From Eriocheir sinensis (taxonomy: Eukaryota; Arthropoda; Malacostraca; Decapoda; Varunidae): 64,000 nt of DNA. The notes under the pieces are model-generated. The model did not search any database and was not told the DNA's origin. It was given only the letters and a program-made list of their open reading frames with translations. Position numbers and translations under genes: made by a program. How positions within the stretch are numbered: position 1 is the first letter of the stretch; every line of letters starts with the position of its first letter. Below are positions 1 through 10,738 of the stretch, in pieces. The DNA lies in the NCBI RefSeq assembly GCF_024679095.1, contig NC_066562.1:8580398-8644397 (forward strand), read 5' to 3'.

Positions 1-340
1 TACCTCTCTCTTTTCAATCTCCTTTTCTTCCTTTTCCACATGTCCTTCCTTCCTTTTTTTCTTTCGTCAATCCCTTCTGTTGCTTTACTTCCTTTCTCTC
101 CCTCCTTTCCTTCAATATCCTACGCCTCTCCCTTCTACCCCTTCTCTCCCTCTTACTCCCTCCTGTTGCATCCCTTCCTTCATCTCCATCTCTTACATAT
201 AATATCCTAAACCTCTCCTTTCTACCTTCTCTTTCCCTTCCATTCCCTCTTCCTCTTGCCTCCTTCCTCCTTCGTCCCTTTTCCATCCCTCCCTTCCATC
301 CCTCCTCTCCGTCTTCCTTCCTCGTTCTTCTCTCCTCTTA
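1..340. repeat. Pyrimidine-rich low-complexity DNA with an 87-bp duplication
   Basis: C/T-rich plus strand. The segment beginning AATATCCTA near 114 recurs near 201 with similar flanks, giving a diverged tandem pair of about 87 bp. No coding signal is seen. Confidence 0.7.
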
Positions 341-514
341 TTCCCACGCACGCCTCGCCTCATTTCCTATTCTCGCGGGCATTGTTTCGGTAAGGTTGGC
401 GGCCCTGCATCAGCTGACCACCGGATGTAAACAAACTGGAAAAGGTGGTCTCGGGCGAAGGAGTGATGAGAAACGGAAGTGGTTGGTTATGGCGGCCTAG
501 GTGAAGGTGTTGAG

Positions 515-515
<1 letters not shown>

Positions 516-586
<71 letters not shown>
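516..586 (+). repeat. (GA)n microsatellite
   Basis: Uninterrupted GA dinucleotide array of about 70 bp on the plus strand. It is a homopurine tract able in principle to form triplex DNA or bind GAGA-type factors. Confidence 0.98.
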
Positions 587-588
<2 letters not shown>

Positions 589-789
589 CTAATATTATGC
601 ATATGAGATTGAATACGTTTATCTTAATTTCCACGAGGTTGCCTAATATTATTCTGAGCAAATTGCGGGAAAATGGATTCAAAGTTTGGGTTCTAAAAAT
701 ATACGATCAGGGAACGGCGAGAACGTGAAGTATTTATTCAGTGATAATAATAAGTAACGTAGGAGGGAAATTTAAGATAAGTAGGTAAG

Positions 790-1210
790 AAGAAGGAGGA
801 GGAGGAGGAGGACGAGGATGAGGAGGAGGAGGAGGAGGAGATTATGAAAAAATGTTGAAAAATTATTGGAAGAAAGAAAAAAATGAAGAAATGAAGAAGA
901 AGAAGAAGAAAAGGAAGAAAAAGAAGAGAAAGAAGAAGAAGTGGAGGAGGAGGAGGAGGAGGATAAGATGAAGAAGGTGAAGATTATGAAAAAATGTAGG
1001 AAAGTAATTGAAGGAAAGAAAAATGAAGAAATGAAGGAGAAGGAGGAGAAGAAGAAGAAGAAGAAGAAGAAGAAGATGTGGAAGAGGAGAAGGATGAGGA
1101 TGAGGATAAGAATAAAATGAAGATAAAGAAAAAATGTAGAAAATAATAGAAAAATGAAAACGAAGAAGTAGAAGAGGAAGTGGAAGAAGGAGAAAAGAAG
1201 CAGAAGAAGA
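790..1210 (+). repeat. Purine-rich tandem triplication, about 140-bp unit
   Basis: Three diverged copies are anchored by GATTATGAAAAAATGT-like segments near 840, 982 and 1121 (spacing about 142 and 139 bp), each followed by GAA/GGA-rich sequence. It is non-coding in appearance. Confidence 0.75.
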
Positions 1211-1589
1211 AGAGGCTGCCATTAAGGAAAAAAAATAAGGCCGAGGAAGACCAAAAAAAAACTCTATCATGTAAATTCAAGACGGAGGAAGGAACAGAAA
1301 AAAACGGAGAAAGTGTCGACGAAAAAGGAAGAGGAGGAGAGAAGAAAAGGGAGAGGAGGGGAGGGATGACTCAGCAGCCTGGCAACATTAGCATGAATAA
1401 CACGATTAACATGTACATAAATAAATGATGAACGAAATAATGAAAAAAGAAGAGGGGAAAAACAAAAAGAGAGAGAGGGAACCAAGAAAACATGGAAAGG
1501 CAGGCAACATTAAGCACCTAGTTCATTATGATGTTACCCGCTATGGTGATTCAATCTGTTCGATGGTTAAAGCAATCCGGTACGTACAT

Positions 1590-1740
1590 TCAGTTTACCG
1601 CACACAACGAAGTAACCGTCTGTGCGATTTTTAAAGGCGTTGATGTATTTCGCACTGACTAGTCCTGCGGGAAGGTTGTTGCGGTGGCGGATGACTCGGT
1701 TTGAGAAGACACTCCCGCTAATGTCTGTACTACATCGCCC
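1590..1740 (-). pseudogene. Non-LTR retrotransposon relic: C-terminal tail of reverse transcriptase
   Basis: Read on the minus strand, about 1725-1609 encodes a stretch containing FSNRVIRHRNNLPAGLVSA followed by INAFKNRTDGYF. This matches the conserved tail just downstream of the reverse-transcriptase domain in many LINE ORF2 proteins (pattern: F-F/S-x-R-V-x-x-x-W-N-x-L-P, then V-x-A-x-x-x-N-x-F-K-x-x-L-D-x-x-W/F). The expected Trp before Asn is replaced by Arg, and no polymerase motif (YxDD) lies upstream, so only the end of the element remains. The remnant sits in a 336-bp open frame (1902-1567) whose upstream half is unrelated low-complexity sequence. Clade is uncertain (CR1/L2/Jockey-like by pattern only). 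It is the clearest protein-derived sequence in the window; identification rests on recalled family pattern, not on a search. Confidence 0.6.
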
Positions 1741-1929
1741 CGCTTTGATAGGAGTAGAGGAGCAATACTGGTTTGGAGGAGCAATGGAGATACAGAACAA
1801 GAGTATTATATGAACAGGGGAGTTGCAAAAGGAGTGAGAGAGTGGCAGTCGGGTAATGCAGGGAGTGGATGAGGAGTAGAGAAAGACAACTAAAGGAGGC
1901 ACCAGCTAACGGTTAACAGTGCTGTATAA

Positions 1930-2325
1930 GGAGTGAGGGAGTGGATCGAGAGGAGTTGGAGGGGTCAGGCATGGATCAGGGCATGGGGTTAGGAGTAGGA
2001 AACCACGAGGGAAAGACGAAAGCAGTAAGGGAGAGTGGAATCGAAAAGGGAGAGGAGTTAGTGGCAATTTCAGTGTAGGAACAGCATAGAGGTAGAGAGT
2101 TGGAGAGAAGAGGAAAGAATAGGCGTAGGAGTGGGGGAGTGGATCGAGAGAAGTTGGAGGGGTCAGGCATGGATCAGGGAGTGTAAGAAGGAGTAGGAAA
2201 CCACGAGGGAAAGAAGAAAGCAGTAAGGGAGTGGAGTTAGTGCCAATTATAGTGTAGGAGGAGAATAGCGTTAGAGAGTTAGAGAGAAGAGGAAAGACTA
2301 GGAGTAGGAGTATAATTTGAGCATG
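1930..2325. repeat. Tandem duplication, about 198-bp unit
   Basis: Two copies share GTGGATCGAGAG at 1941 and 2139, followed by AGTTGGAGGGGTCAGGCATG and later AAACCACGAGGGAAAGA. Copy 2 has a small internal deletion. Because 198 is divisible by 3 a minus-strand frame stays open across both copies, but its composition is that of purine-rich DNA read in reverse. Confidence 0.85.
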
Positions 2326-2520
2326 AGGCACTAGATAACGGTATGACAGCGTGGCCTAAGGAGTGCTGGAGTGGGCGGTGAGGCAGTGGCGGGAGTAAGG
2401 GAGTGGGGCGCGAGGTGTTGCAGGGGGCAGGGAGGGTCAGGGCGAGTCAACACACCCCGGGCCGGCCAGGGTGTTGCCGCCCCTTCGGAGTTTGCCTTCC
2501 GCTGTGTGTGAAGGGAGGAG

Positions 2521-2522
2521 CG

Positions 2523-2591
<69 letters not shown>
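2521..2591 (+). repeat. (GT)n microsatellite
   Basis: GT array of about 70 bp with one early GC interruption. Confidence 0.98.
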
Positions 2592-2593
<2 letters not shown>

Positions 2594-2708
2594 GGAAGGG
2601 AGGGAGAAGAGAGTAGAAAGGAAGAAATGTATAAAAGTAATGATCCGTATTGATAGCCACAGAAATTAGTGAAGAAAAATGAAGGAAAGGCGGAAAATTG
2701 AAAAATAA

Positions 2709-4148
2709 AACCCCATTAAGCTAGTGAACCCATTAAAGTGAACCCCATTAAGCTATCAAACCCATTAAAGTGAACCCCATTAAGCTATCAAACCCATTAA
2801 AGTGAACCCCATTAAGCTCTCAAACCCATTAAAGTGAACCCCATTAAGCTCTCAAACCCATTAAAGTGAACCCCATTAAGCTCTCAAACCCATTAAAGTG
2901 AACCCCATTAAGCTCTCAAACCCATTAAAGTGAACCCCATTAAGCTCTCAAACCCATTAAAGTGAACCCCATTAAGCTCTCAAACCCATTAAAGTGAACC
3001 CCATTAAGCTATCAAACCCATTAAAGTGAACCCCATTAAGCTCTCAAACCCATTAAAGTGAACCCCATTAAGCTCTCAAACCCATTAAAGTGAACCCCAT
3101 TAAGCTATCAAACCCATTAAAGTGAACCCCATTAAGCTATCAAACCCATTAAAGTGAACCCCATTAAGCTCTCAAACCCATTAAAGTGAACCCCATTAAG
3201 CTATCAAACCCATTAAAGTGAACCCCATTAAGCTATCAAACCCATTAAAGTGAACCCCATTAAGCTATCAAACCCATTAAAGTGAACCCCATTAAGCTCT
3301 CAAACCCATTAAAGTGAACCCCATTAAGCTATCAAACCCATTAAAGTGAACCCCATTAAGCTCTCAAACCCATTAAAGTGAACCCCATTAAGCTATCAAA
3401 CCCATTAAAGTGAACCCCATTAAGCTATCAAACCCATTAAAGTGAACCCCATTAAGCTATCAAACCCATTAAAGTGAACCCCATTAAGCTATCAAACCCA
3501 TTAAAGTGAACCCCATTAAGCTCTCAAACCCATTAAAGTGAACCCCATTAAGCTCTCAAACCCATTAAAGTGAACCCCATTAAGCTATCAAACCCATTAA
3601 AGTGAACCCCATTAAGCTATCAAACCCATTAGAGTGAACCCCATTAAGCTATCAAACCCATTAGAGTGAACCCCATTAAGCTCTCAAACCCATTAAAGTG
3701 AACCCCATTAAGCTATCAAACCCATTAAAGTGAACCCCATTAAGCTATCAAACCCATTAGAGTGAACCCCATTAAGCTCTCAAACCCATTAAAGTGAACC
3801 CCATTAAGCTATCAAACCCATTAAAGTGAACCCCATTAAGCTATCAAACCCATTAAAGTGAACCCCATTAAGCTATCAAACCCATTAAAGTGAACCCCAT
3901 TAAGCTATCAAACCCATTAAAGTGAACCCCATTAAGCTATCAAACCCATTAAAGTGAACCCCATTAAGCTCTCAAACCCATTAAAGTGAACCCCATTAAG
4001 CTATCAAACCCATTAAAGTGAACCCCATTAAGCTCTCAAACCCATTAAAGTGAACCCCAATAAGCTGTCAAACCCATTAAAGTGAACCCCATTAAGCTAT
4101 CAAACCCATTAAAGTGAACCCCATTAAGCTCTCAAACCCATTACACTA
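2709..4148 (+). repeat. 32-bp minisatellite, 45 units, dimeric 16-bp substructure
   Basis: Each unit is AACCCCATTAAGCTMT followed by CAAACCCATTAAAGTG. The two 16-bp halves share CCCATTAA at 16-bp spacing, so the 32-mer is itself a diverged dimer. Exactly 45 units fit 1440 bp with no indels. The first unit (CTAGTG variant) and last unit (ends TTACACTA) are the degenerate edges. One site (2755 + 32k) is A in 25 units, C in 18 and G in 1; three units carry an extra A-to-G change (3632, 3664, 3760). The minus strand has GGGG and GGG alternating every 16 bp. Stops occur in the frames, so it does not encode a repeat protein. It is not a CRISPR array: there are no unique spacers. Confidence 0.98.
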
Positions 4149-4235
4149 AACCCCATGGAATTAATAAAACCCTAAACCTCATTCTTCCACCTCAAACCTC
4201 ACTCCATCCTTAAGTAACCACATGACTCCCTTCCC

Positions 4236-4560
4236 CCTTTTTCTTCCCCTCCAACCATGACTCCTTTTCTCCCTTCCATCCTCCCACCGTCCCTCTTTCC
4301 CCAACCCATCTCCCCCATTTTTCTTCCCCCTCCAACCCATGACTCCTTTCTCCCCACCCTCCCTTTCCCATCCTCCCCACCGTCCCTCTCTCCCCTTTCT
4401 TTCCTCCCCCTCCAACCCATGACTCCTTTCTCCCCACCCTCCCTTTCCCTTCCTCCCCACCGTCCCTCTACCCCCATTTTTTCTTCCCCCTCCAACCCAT
4501 GACTCCTTTCTCCCCACCCTTCCTTTCCCCTCCCTCCTCCCTCTCTTCTTTCTTCTCCTC
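4236..4560. repeat. Pyrimidine-rich tandem repeat, about 80-bp unit, 4 copies
   Basis: CCATGACTCCTTT recurs at about 4255, 4337, 4417 and 4497, followed by CTCCCCACCCTCC-like sequence. Unit spacing is 82, 80 and 80 bp. Confidence 0.9.
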
Positions 4561-4564
4561 CCTT

Positions 4565-4735
4565 CATCCTCCCCACCAACACCACCCTCTACATCTCTCC
4601 CTCTCCCCTCTTCCACCTTTTACCACCCTTCCACTTCCCTCTCCCACCACCACCACCACCCTCTCCATCTCTCCCCTCTTCCACTCTTAACCACCTTTCC
4701 ACCACCACCACCACCACCATCACCAACACCTTCCA
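4565..4735 (+). repeat. (CCA)n-rich low complexity
   Basis: CACCACC blocks near 4575-4590, 4647-4662 and 4697-4720 in C/T/A-rich sequence. Confidence 0.85.
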
Positions 4736-4935
4736 ACATGCACGAACTAACACCAACACCTTATCCCCCACCCATCTCCCCGCTCCTCCCCCGCCCCCTC
4801 TCTCCCCCATCCCCACCCCTGCCCCCCTTAGCGTCCTATCACCCTGCCTGTCGTCACTGAGATTCCTGACACGGCGGACAGGGTCGAACTATGCCAGGGT
4901 CGACCCACACACCACGCCGGGGACACTAAACTTAG

Positions 4936-5470
4936 AGGAGGAGGAGGAGGAGGAGGATGAGAGGCAAATAACACTATGGGAAGAAAAGAAACATGCGAAT
5001 AAATAGAGGAATGGAGTAAGAAAGAAGACACAAAGAAGAAAGAAAAGAAGAAAGAAGAGAACTAGAGGAAAAAGAAGAAGAGGGAAGGTGAGAAGAAAAG
5101 GAGAGGGAATAAGTAAAAGGAAAGGAAGCTAAAGAGAGAAAGAGATATAAGGTGAAAAACGATGATAGAGAGAAGAAGGAAGAAAAGAAGGAAGAGAAGG
5201 GAGAGAAAGGGGTCAGAGGAAACGAAGGGGGAATAGGGGAGAAAGTAGAAGAGGTTGAAATGGAGAAAATGATGGGAAGAAGTGAGGGAAAGGAAGGGAA
5301 GGTAAAAGTTAGGAAAGGAAAAGAAGGGAAGGAGGAAGTGAAAATGAAAGGAAAAGAAGGAAAAGAGGAAAATAAGTGAAAGAAACAGTGAATAAAGAGA
5401 GAAAATAGAGGTAAACACTAACAAAAAAAAATGAAACAATAATAATAAAAAAAACTAATAAAGAGGGAAA
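4936..5470 (+). repeat. (GGA)n followed by purine-rich DNA
   Basis: A short GAG array (4936-4958) followed by about 500 bp that is almost entirely A and G on the plus strand. Open frames here translate only to Lys/Glu/Arg or, in reverse, Phe/Leu/Ser. Confidence 0.8.
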
Positions 5471-5599
5471 AATAAAGAGGTCCCCAAAAGAGCAACATCG
5501 GGCAGCCTTTTTTTTATGATTCAAACTTTTTTCCCACACATATTTTTTTCCTTATTGCCATTTTATAGTTTCTCGAGATGCGATTCTTGTGTTGTCGTG

Positions 5600-5880
5600 A
5601 GTTACTTGTGGTGTTGAGGTGGTGGTGGTGATGGTAGTGATGGTGGTGGGAAGGGAGTCGAGTGGGAGCTAGGATTGGTGTTGATGGGAGAGGAGGAGGA
5701 GTTGCTTGTAGTGGTGTTGGTTTGGTGATGGTGGGAGGGAGTTGATGGGAGTAGGGTTGGTGTTGATGGGGGTGGAGAAGTTGCTTATAGTGGTGTTGGT
5801 ATAGTGGGAAAGGAGTTAAGTGGTATTGATAGGGGAGAAGGAGTTGCTTGTAGTGGTGTTGTTATGGTGGTGATGATGAT
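5600..5880. repeat. GGT-rich tandem repeat, 62-80-bp unit
   Basis: GTTGCTTGTAGTGGTGTTG and a close variant recur near 5700, 5781 and 5842, each preceded by GTTGATGGG-like sequence. A short GGT/GAT array opens the block. Confidence 0.8.
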
Positions 5881-6209
5881 GATACTGGTAATGAAAGTGG
5901 AATGAGTAAGCCACGTATTGAATGCTATAGTTAATGTTAAATGTAAACCGTCTTCTAATTTCCACCTGTATATAAAACTTCAGTAGGCAGTCAGCTATTT
6001 CATTTTCCTCCAAGTCTTCTATCTTGTTCTGTTTCCCCAAGATTCGTAAACAAGGAATTTCTCTTCACGTTCCTTTCTTCCCATTATCGAGTGTGTGCAT
6101 TTTTTCTTTCTCTTTTTTTTTGGTCTTTGCGTGTGGCGTTTTAACACCTTAGGGCCATTAAACATTCCTTGTCCATGTATGCAGGTGTGGAAAGGTGCGA
6201 GGGTGGGTA

Positions 6210-6210
<1 letters not shown>

Positions 6211-6274
<64 letters not shown>

Positions 6275-6291
6275 CGGGGAGGTTGGGATAC

Positions 6292-6359
<68 letters not shown>
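6211..6359 (+). repeat. Two (CA)n arrays split by a 20-bp spacer
   Basis: CA arrays at about 6211-6272 and 6292-6359 are separated by a unique spacer containing GACGGGGAGGTTGGGATACG. Confidence 0.97.
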
Positions 6360-6362
<3 letters not shown>

Positions 6363-6431
6363 CAACATTTAAAAAGCCAATATTTTCACATTCAGGACCA
6401 TCAACATTCTTCTGCATATCCTCCTGAACAT

Positions 6432-6557
6432 TGACCCATTGACGTGACCTCCAATCGGGGTCACCCACACGTGTACCTTGGGGGTCACTGAGAGGCGTGA
6501 GAACCTAGATGACCTCTGACCTGACCTGACCTCGCTGTCCCAAGCCCCCACTGACCT
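6432..6557 (-). promoter_or_regulatory. Cluster of AGGTCA half-sites including a DR1
   Basis: On the plus strand TGACCT occurs at 6445-6450, as a run at 6510-6532, and at 6552-6557. The run contains TGACCTCTGACCT (6510-6522), a perfect direct repeat with 1-bp spacing (DR1, AGGTCA-g-AGGTCA on the minus strand). DR1 is a known site for RXR/USP, HNF4 and related nuclear receptors. Function is inferred from the motif alone. Confidence 0.4.
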
Positions 6558-6601
6558 ATCGCGTCTTCGACATTTCGGACATCTGGCTGACATCACAAAC
6601 C

Positions 6602-6900
6602 CCTTTTCCAATCCTTGTTTTTTCCTTTTGTTTTCCTTTACAAGAGTTAACATTTTTTTTCTCTCCCGTCACTTACAATTCTTCGCATTTCCAGCATTTT
6701 CCGTACTATCTCTCTCTCTCTCCTTTTTAGCGCTAAGGAAAAAAAAACCTATTGACGTGGTGTTTCAGTCTGGTGCGAGAAGGGTTGGAGACGGACGAAC
6801 GGTTTTGGGACCCCGGCGACGCGAAGTGAAAAGAATCCGATCCATTTAAAGAGGATTAGGTTCAATTGAGTTAAGGAATCCGATCGCTTTACTGTGAATA
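6602..6900. other. Non-repetitive spacer, no gene recognised
   Basis: Mixed-composition sequence with short T and CT runs (6700-6722). The frames are short and lack recognisable domains. Confidence 0.5.
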
Positions 6901-6999
6901 CCTGGGAGGAGAGAACACTTGAAGGGCCGGAGGTAAGGAGGGAGGAAAGAATGGAGAGATATGGAAAGGGAGAGGGAGATTGGAGGCGAAGAAAGAGAT

Positions 7000-7002
<3 letters not shown>

Positions 7003-7078
<76 letters not shown>
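7003..7078 (+). repeat. (GA)n microsatellite
   Basis: GA array of about 75 bp, flanked on both sides by purine-rich sequence. Confidence 0.98.
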
Positions 7079-7079
<1 letters not shown>

Positions 7080-7082
<3 letters not shown>

Positions 7083-8000
7083 AATTAAGGCCAAGAACAA
7101 GTGAGAGAGCAAGAGAAATAAAACGAGAAAGGAAAAACATGAAAAAAAAGAAAAAAAATGATGAAACAAATATTAGTGAAAAAAATTGAATAGGAGAAAT
7201 AACAAGAAGGAAAAAAAGGAAGAAAAGAAGAAGAGCAAGATAAATGTGATGGGAAAACATAGAAGGAGATAAGCAGATAAAAGGAGGAATAGAAGAAGAG
7301 CAAGATAAATGAAATGAAGGAATAAGAAGAAATAAAAACAGGTAGAAAGGAATAAGAGAAAAAGGAAGAAGTGGAAAACGAGAAAAGGGAATCAAAGGCG
7401 AAACGGCAAAGAATGAACAGAAAAATGCCGATAAAAAAACAAGGAAAAGGAAATGAAACAAAAGGTAGAAAGGAAAGTGTAAGGAAGATAAATAAAGGAA
7501 GGGAGAAAGGAAGGCAAAGAAGAAATGAAAGAAAACTCAGAAGGAAAAGAATATACGGTAAACAGAAAGATAAGTTATAAAGCAATGAAATGGAGGAGGT
7601 AGAGGAAGATAGGTTAAAAAGGATAGCGAAGTTAAAGAAAGAAGGAAGAAAGTAGAAAAAGAAGAAAAGAAAGCGAAGGAGAAAACGAAGATGAGGCAAA
7701 GAGGATATGAATAAAGAGATAAGATGAAGGATTGAAGCGAAAGTAGGATAAAAAGGTTAGCGAAATTAAAGAAAGAAAGAAGAATGTATAAAAAAAGAAG
7801 GAAAAACAAAGAAGAAAACGAAGATAAGGTAAAAAGTACATGATTAAACAAATAAGATGAATGGAGGAGGAAGGAAAAGATTGGTTAAAAAGAATAGCGA
7901 AATTAAAGAAAGAAAAAGTTGAAAAAGAAGGAAAAACAAAGAAGAAAACGAAGATGAGGTTAAAAGTATATGATTAAACAAATAGATGATGAATTACCGC
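7080..8000 (+). repeat. Purine-rich DNA with a 135-bp tandem triplication
   Basis: TAGCGAARTTAAAGAAAG recurs near 7624, 7758 and 7894, with matching downstream AAAACGAAGATRAGG segments. A shorter pair around AGAGCAAGATAAATG lies near 7230 and 7300. Confidence 0.8.
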
Positions 8001-8400
8001 AAAAAAACGCTAATAAAAATATGAAACACAGCGAATATAAACAGGCATTGGGGGATATTTGCTCTTCCAACTAATAGACCGCAATCAATCATGTCTCGTA
8101 ATATCAGGAGTGAAATAATCGAAAAATACGAAGCTTTTGTATACATGCACAGAGCTATTGAAGGAAAGGGGATCTAATGTTTGGTGAAATATATGTGTTT
8201 GTTTTGGATTTCTTATGACTATCACTGAAGGAGATGAAGTAGGAGATAATTGAACCTTTGAAATTAACGGTGGAATACGAAGTTCTGCATATAGTCTTCG
8301 ATAATTATGAAGAATAGGCAATATAATGTTATGTTGTATGTTAAGATTTCTTTAATATCATATCCATTAACAAATTTCAAGAGCACAAATGTGGATTCAA
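8000..8400. other. AT-rich spacer, nothing recognised
   Basis: Ordinary mixed-composition DNA between two purine-rich blocks. I see no RNA gene, domain or repeat in it. Confidence 0.5.
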
Positions 8401-8437
8401 AAGGGGGTGGAGGAGAGAAAATTGATGTAGAGATCTG

Positions 8438-8438
<1 letters not shown>

Positions 8439-8487
<49 letters not shown>

Positions 8488-8509
8488 GAGAGGAGAGGAG
8501 AGGAGAGGA
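8439..8509 (+). repeat. (GA)n then (GGAGA)n compound microsatellite
   Basis: GA dinucleotides to about 8480, switching to five or six GGAGA/AGGAG pentamers to 8509. Confidence 0.95.
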
Positions 8510-8689
8510 AGAAAAACAGGCAGAGAGAATCAAAAGAAAGGGAAGGGAGGCAGGTAGGAAGAGAAAGAGAAAGCAGGAGAGAAAAGGGAAAGAGTAAAAA
8601 TAAGAGAAAGGAAGAGGGCAAGGTGAGAGAGAGGGAGATAAAGAGAGAGAAAGGAAGGAGAGAAGGGAATGGTGAAGAACAGAGAGAGA

Positions 8690-8692
8690 GAG

Positions 8693-8739
<47 letters not shown>

Positions 8740-8750
8740 GAGAGAGAGAA
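8690..8750 (+). repeat. (GA)n microsatellite
   Basis: Interrupted GA array (GGT and GGG interruptions) within purine-rich flanks. Confidence 0.95.
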
Positions 8751-8956
8751 GGGGGAAACGGGGGGTGGGTGGATGAAGGGGGCACACCAGGGTTCGCATG
8801 TGGAAGCTCACAGGGAACACTTGAGTCGGCCCTGATCGCCGCGTCCAACAAAAAACGGGGCCCACCAAAACACTCGGCCTGTTTACCTTATGAGTCGGTC
8901 TGTTTCATGAGGTGACTGGGCGGAAAGCGTGAGTGTTGGCGGCATTAATATATGAC

Positions 8957-9450
8957 GAGGAGGAGGAGCAGGAGGAGGATGAGGAGGAGGAGAGGGAGTG
9001 AGTGATTTTGGGTAGGAAGAGAAGGAGAACAAAGTACGGATCAAAAAGAGGAGAAATAGGACATGGAAAAGGGAGAAGAGGAGGAAGAGTAGTAGAAGAA
9101 AGAGGAGGAGGAGGAGGAGGAGGAATAGGTGTTAGACAAAAGAAGGAGGGGCAGAAAAAAAAGGAATTAGATACTTTATACGGTAGAAGGGAAGCGTGAA
9201 GGAAACAGTTGATAGAGGAAAAGAGAATAAACGAGAGAGAAGGAAAGTAGAATAAAAAAGTTGAAAATAAAGCAATTAAGAGGAAAATAAGGAAAGAAGG
9301 ATATGAGAGACAGATCAGAGTTGAGGAAAAAAGTGAAAAAAGAGAAAATGGAAGTTGGGAGGAAGAGAATGGAGAGATAAAATGTATAATAAGTAAAGAA
9401 TAGGAGATAAACTTTAGGAGGAGGAGGAGGAGGAGGAGGAGGAGGAATTA
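8957..9450 (+). repeat. Purine-rich DNA with three (GGA)n blocks
   Basis: GGA arrays near 8957-8996, 9103-9124 and 9418-9446 in A/G-rich DNA. Confidence 0.85.
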
Positions 9451-9530
9451 GGAGAAGAACGGAAAGGTCTTTGAAAGGAATAATTTGGTGAAGAAAAAGA
9501 AAAAGAGATGAGTTTGAGAAATGGACTTTT

Positions 9531-9536
<6 letters not shown>

Positions 9537-9586
<50 letters not shown>

Positions 9587-9650
9587 TTCATTCCCTCTCA
9601 CCCTCTCCCTTCTCCCCTCTCCCCTCTCCCCTCCCCCTCTCTCTTCATGC
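9537..9650 (+). repeat. (CT)n microsatellite and CTCCC-rich tail
   Basis: CT array at 9537-9583, then CCCTCTCCC-type repeats to about 9640. This is a strand switch relative to the GA arrays upstream. Confidence 0.95.
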
Positions 9651-9881
9651 ATGCTCAAGTGCGGCATATAATCAGTGTTTTCCCTCGTCGCCGTGTGTAG
9701 TCAGAAATCTCCGCCTTCCGTCAGCTACACAAACACCTCGCTCTGTTGTGCCAAGAAACACTGCAGTCACCGCGCCGGCCAGGAAGGGAAGAGGCTGGAA
9801 TATGCTAAGGAGGAGGAAGAAGGAGCTTGTAACGCGGCTAGGAAGTTATGACGAGCCGAAGAAAGTTGTTGTCGAGAACTC

Positions 9882-10492
9882 GGAAAATTCATATATGCTT
9901 CCTTACTAATGAGGCTTTCTATACTACAGAGGGAGGTCATTCTTAGGTGATTTATACCATATGTTGCTGGCTATCACGTGTCTGAAAATACCCTAAACTT
10001 AACCTAACCTATCCAAACAAAACCCCAGTTACTATAGGTCTTGACTCAGAAAATTCATATAAGCTTCCTTACTAATGAGACTTTCTATACAACAAAGTGA
10101 GGTCATTCTTAGTTGATTTATACCCTAAGGTGCTGGCTATCATGTGTTTGAAGATACTCTAAACCTAACCTAACCTAACCTAACAAAACCCCAAACAGTT
10201 ATATTAGGTCTTGACTAATAAAATTCATATATTCTTCCTTTCTAGTGAGACTTTCTATACAGCAAAGTGAGGTCATTCTTAGTTGATTTATACCCTAAGG
10301 TGCTAGCTGTCATGTGTTTGAAGATACCATAAACCTAACCTAACCTAACCTAGCAAAACCCCAAACAGAGAATTCATATATGCTTCCTTACTAATGAGAA
10401 TTCCTATACAACAAAGTGAGGTCATTCTTAGTTGATTTATACCCTAAGGTGCTGGCTATCATGTGTTTGAAGATACCCTAAACTTAACCTAA
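9882..10492 (+). repeat. Four-copy tandem repeat (150-170 bp) carrying TTAGG-type telomeric runs
   Basis: Copies start at the AAAATTCATATA-like segment near 9882, 10049, 10219 and 10369. Each contains GAGGTCATTCTTAG, GATTTATACC and GCTGGCTATCA or a variant, and ends in AACCTAACCTAACC-type sequence; copies 2 and 3 carry about four CCTAA pentamers. Copy 4 lacks the leader that precedes copies 2 and 3. CCTAA/TTAGG is the canonical arthropod telomere repeat. Confidence 0.92.
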
Positions 10493-10738
10493 CAACCTCT
10501 TCTACCCTCTTCCACCCATACACTCTCTTTCTCTCCCTTTCTCTCCCTTGCTTTCCATTTTTCACTAACCCTTTCCTCACCCCTTTTCCCTACCCTCCCT
10601 TCCTTCCTCCCTTCCTATTCCCTCTCCTATAACCTCCCTTTCTCTCCTATACTTTCCATTTTTCACTAACCCTTCCCTTACCCCTCTCCCCTACCCTCTC
10701 CCTCTCTCCCTCCCTCCCTTCCTCCCTCCCTCCCAGAC
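10493..10738. repeat. Pyrimidine-rich tandem pair, about 101-bp unit
   Basis: CTTTCCATTTTTCACTAACC occurs at about 10551 and 10652 within CCCTCTCC-rich DNA ending in CCCTCCCTCC. Confidence 0.8.

Noticed and set aside
1906..2331. Minus-strand frame of 141 codons containing a 66-codon in-frame repeat
   Set aside because: It spans a 198-bp tandem duplication of purine-rich DNA; the residue content is only Leu/Pro/Ser/Phe and no family fits.
2709..4148. Resemblance to a CRISPR array (32-bp direct repeats)
   Set aside because: The repeats are contiguous with no unique spacers, and the context is eukaryotic. It is a minisatellite.
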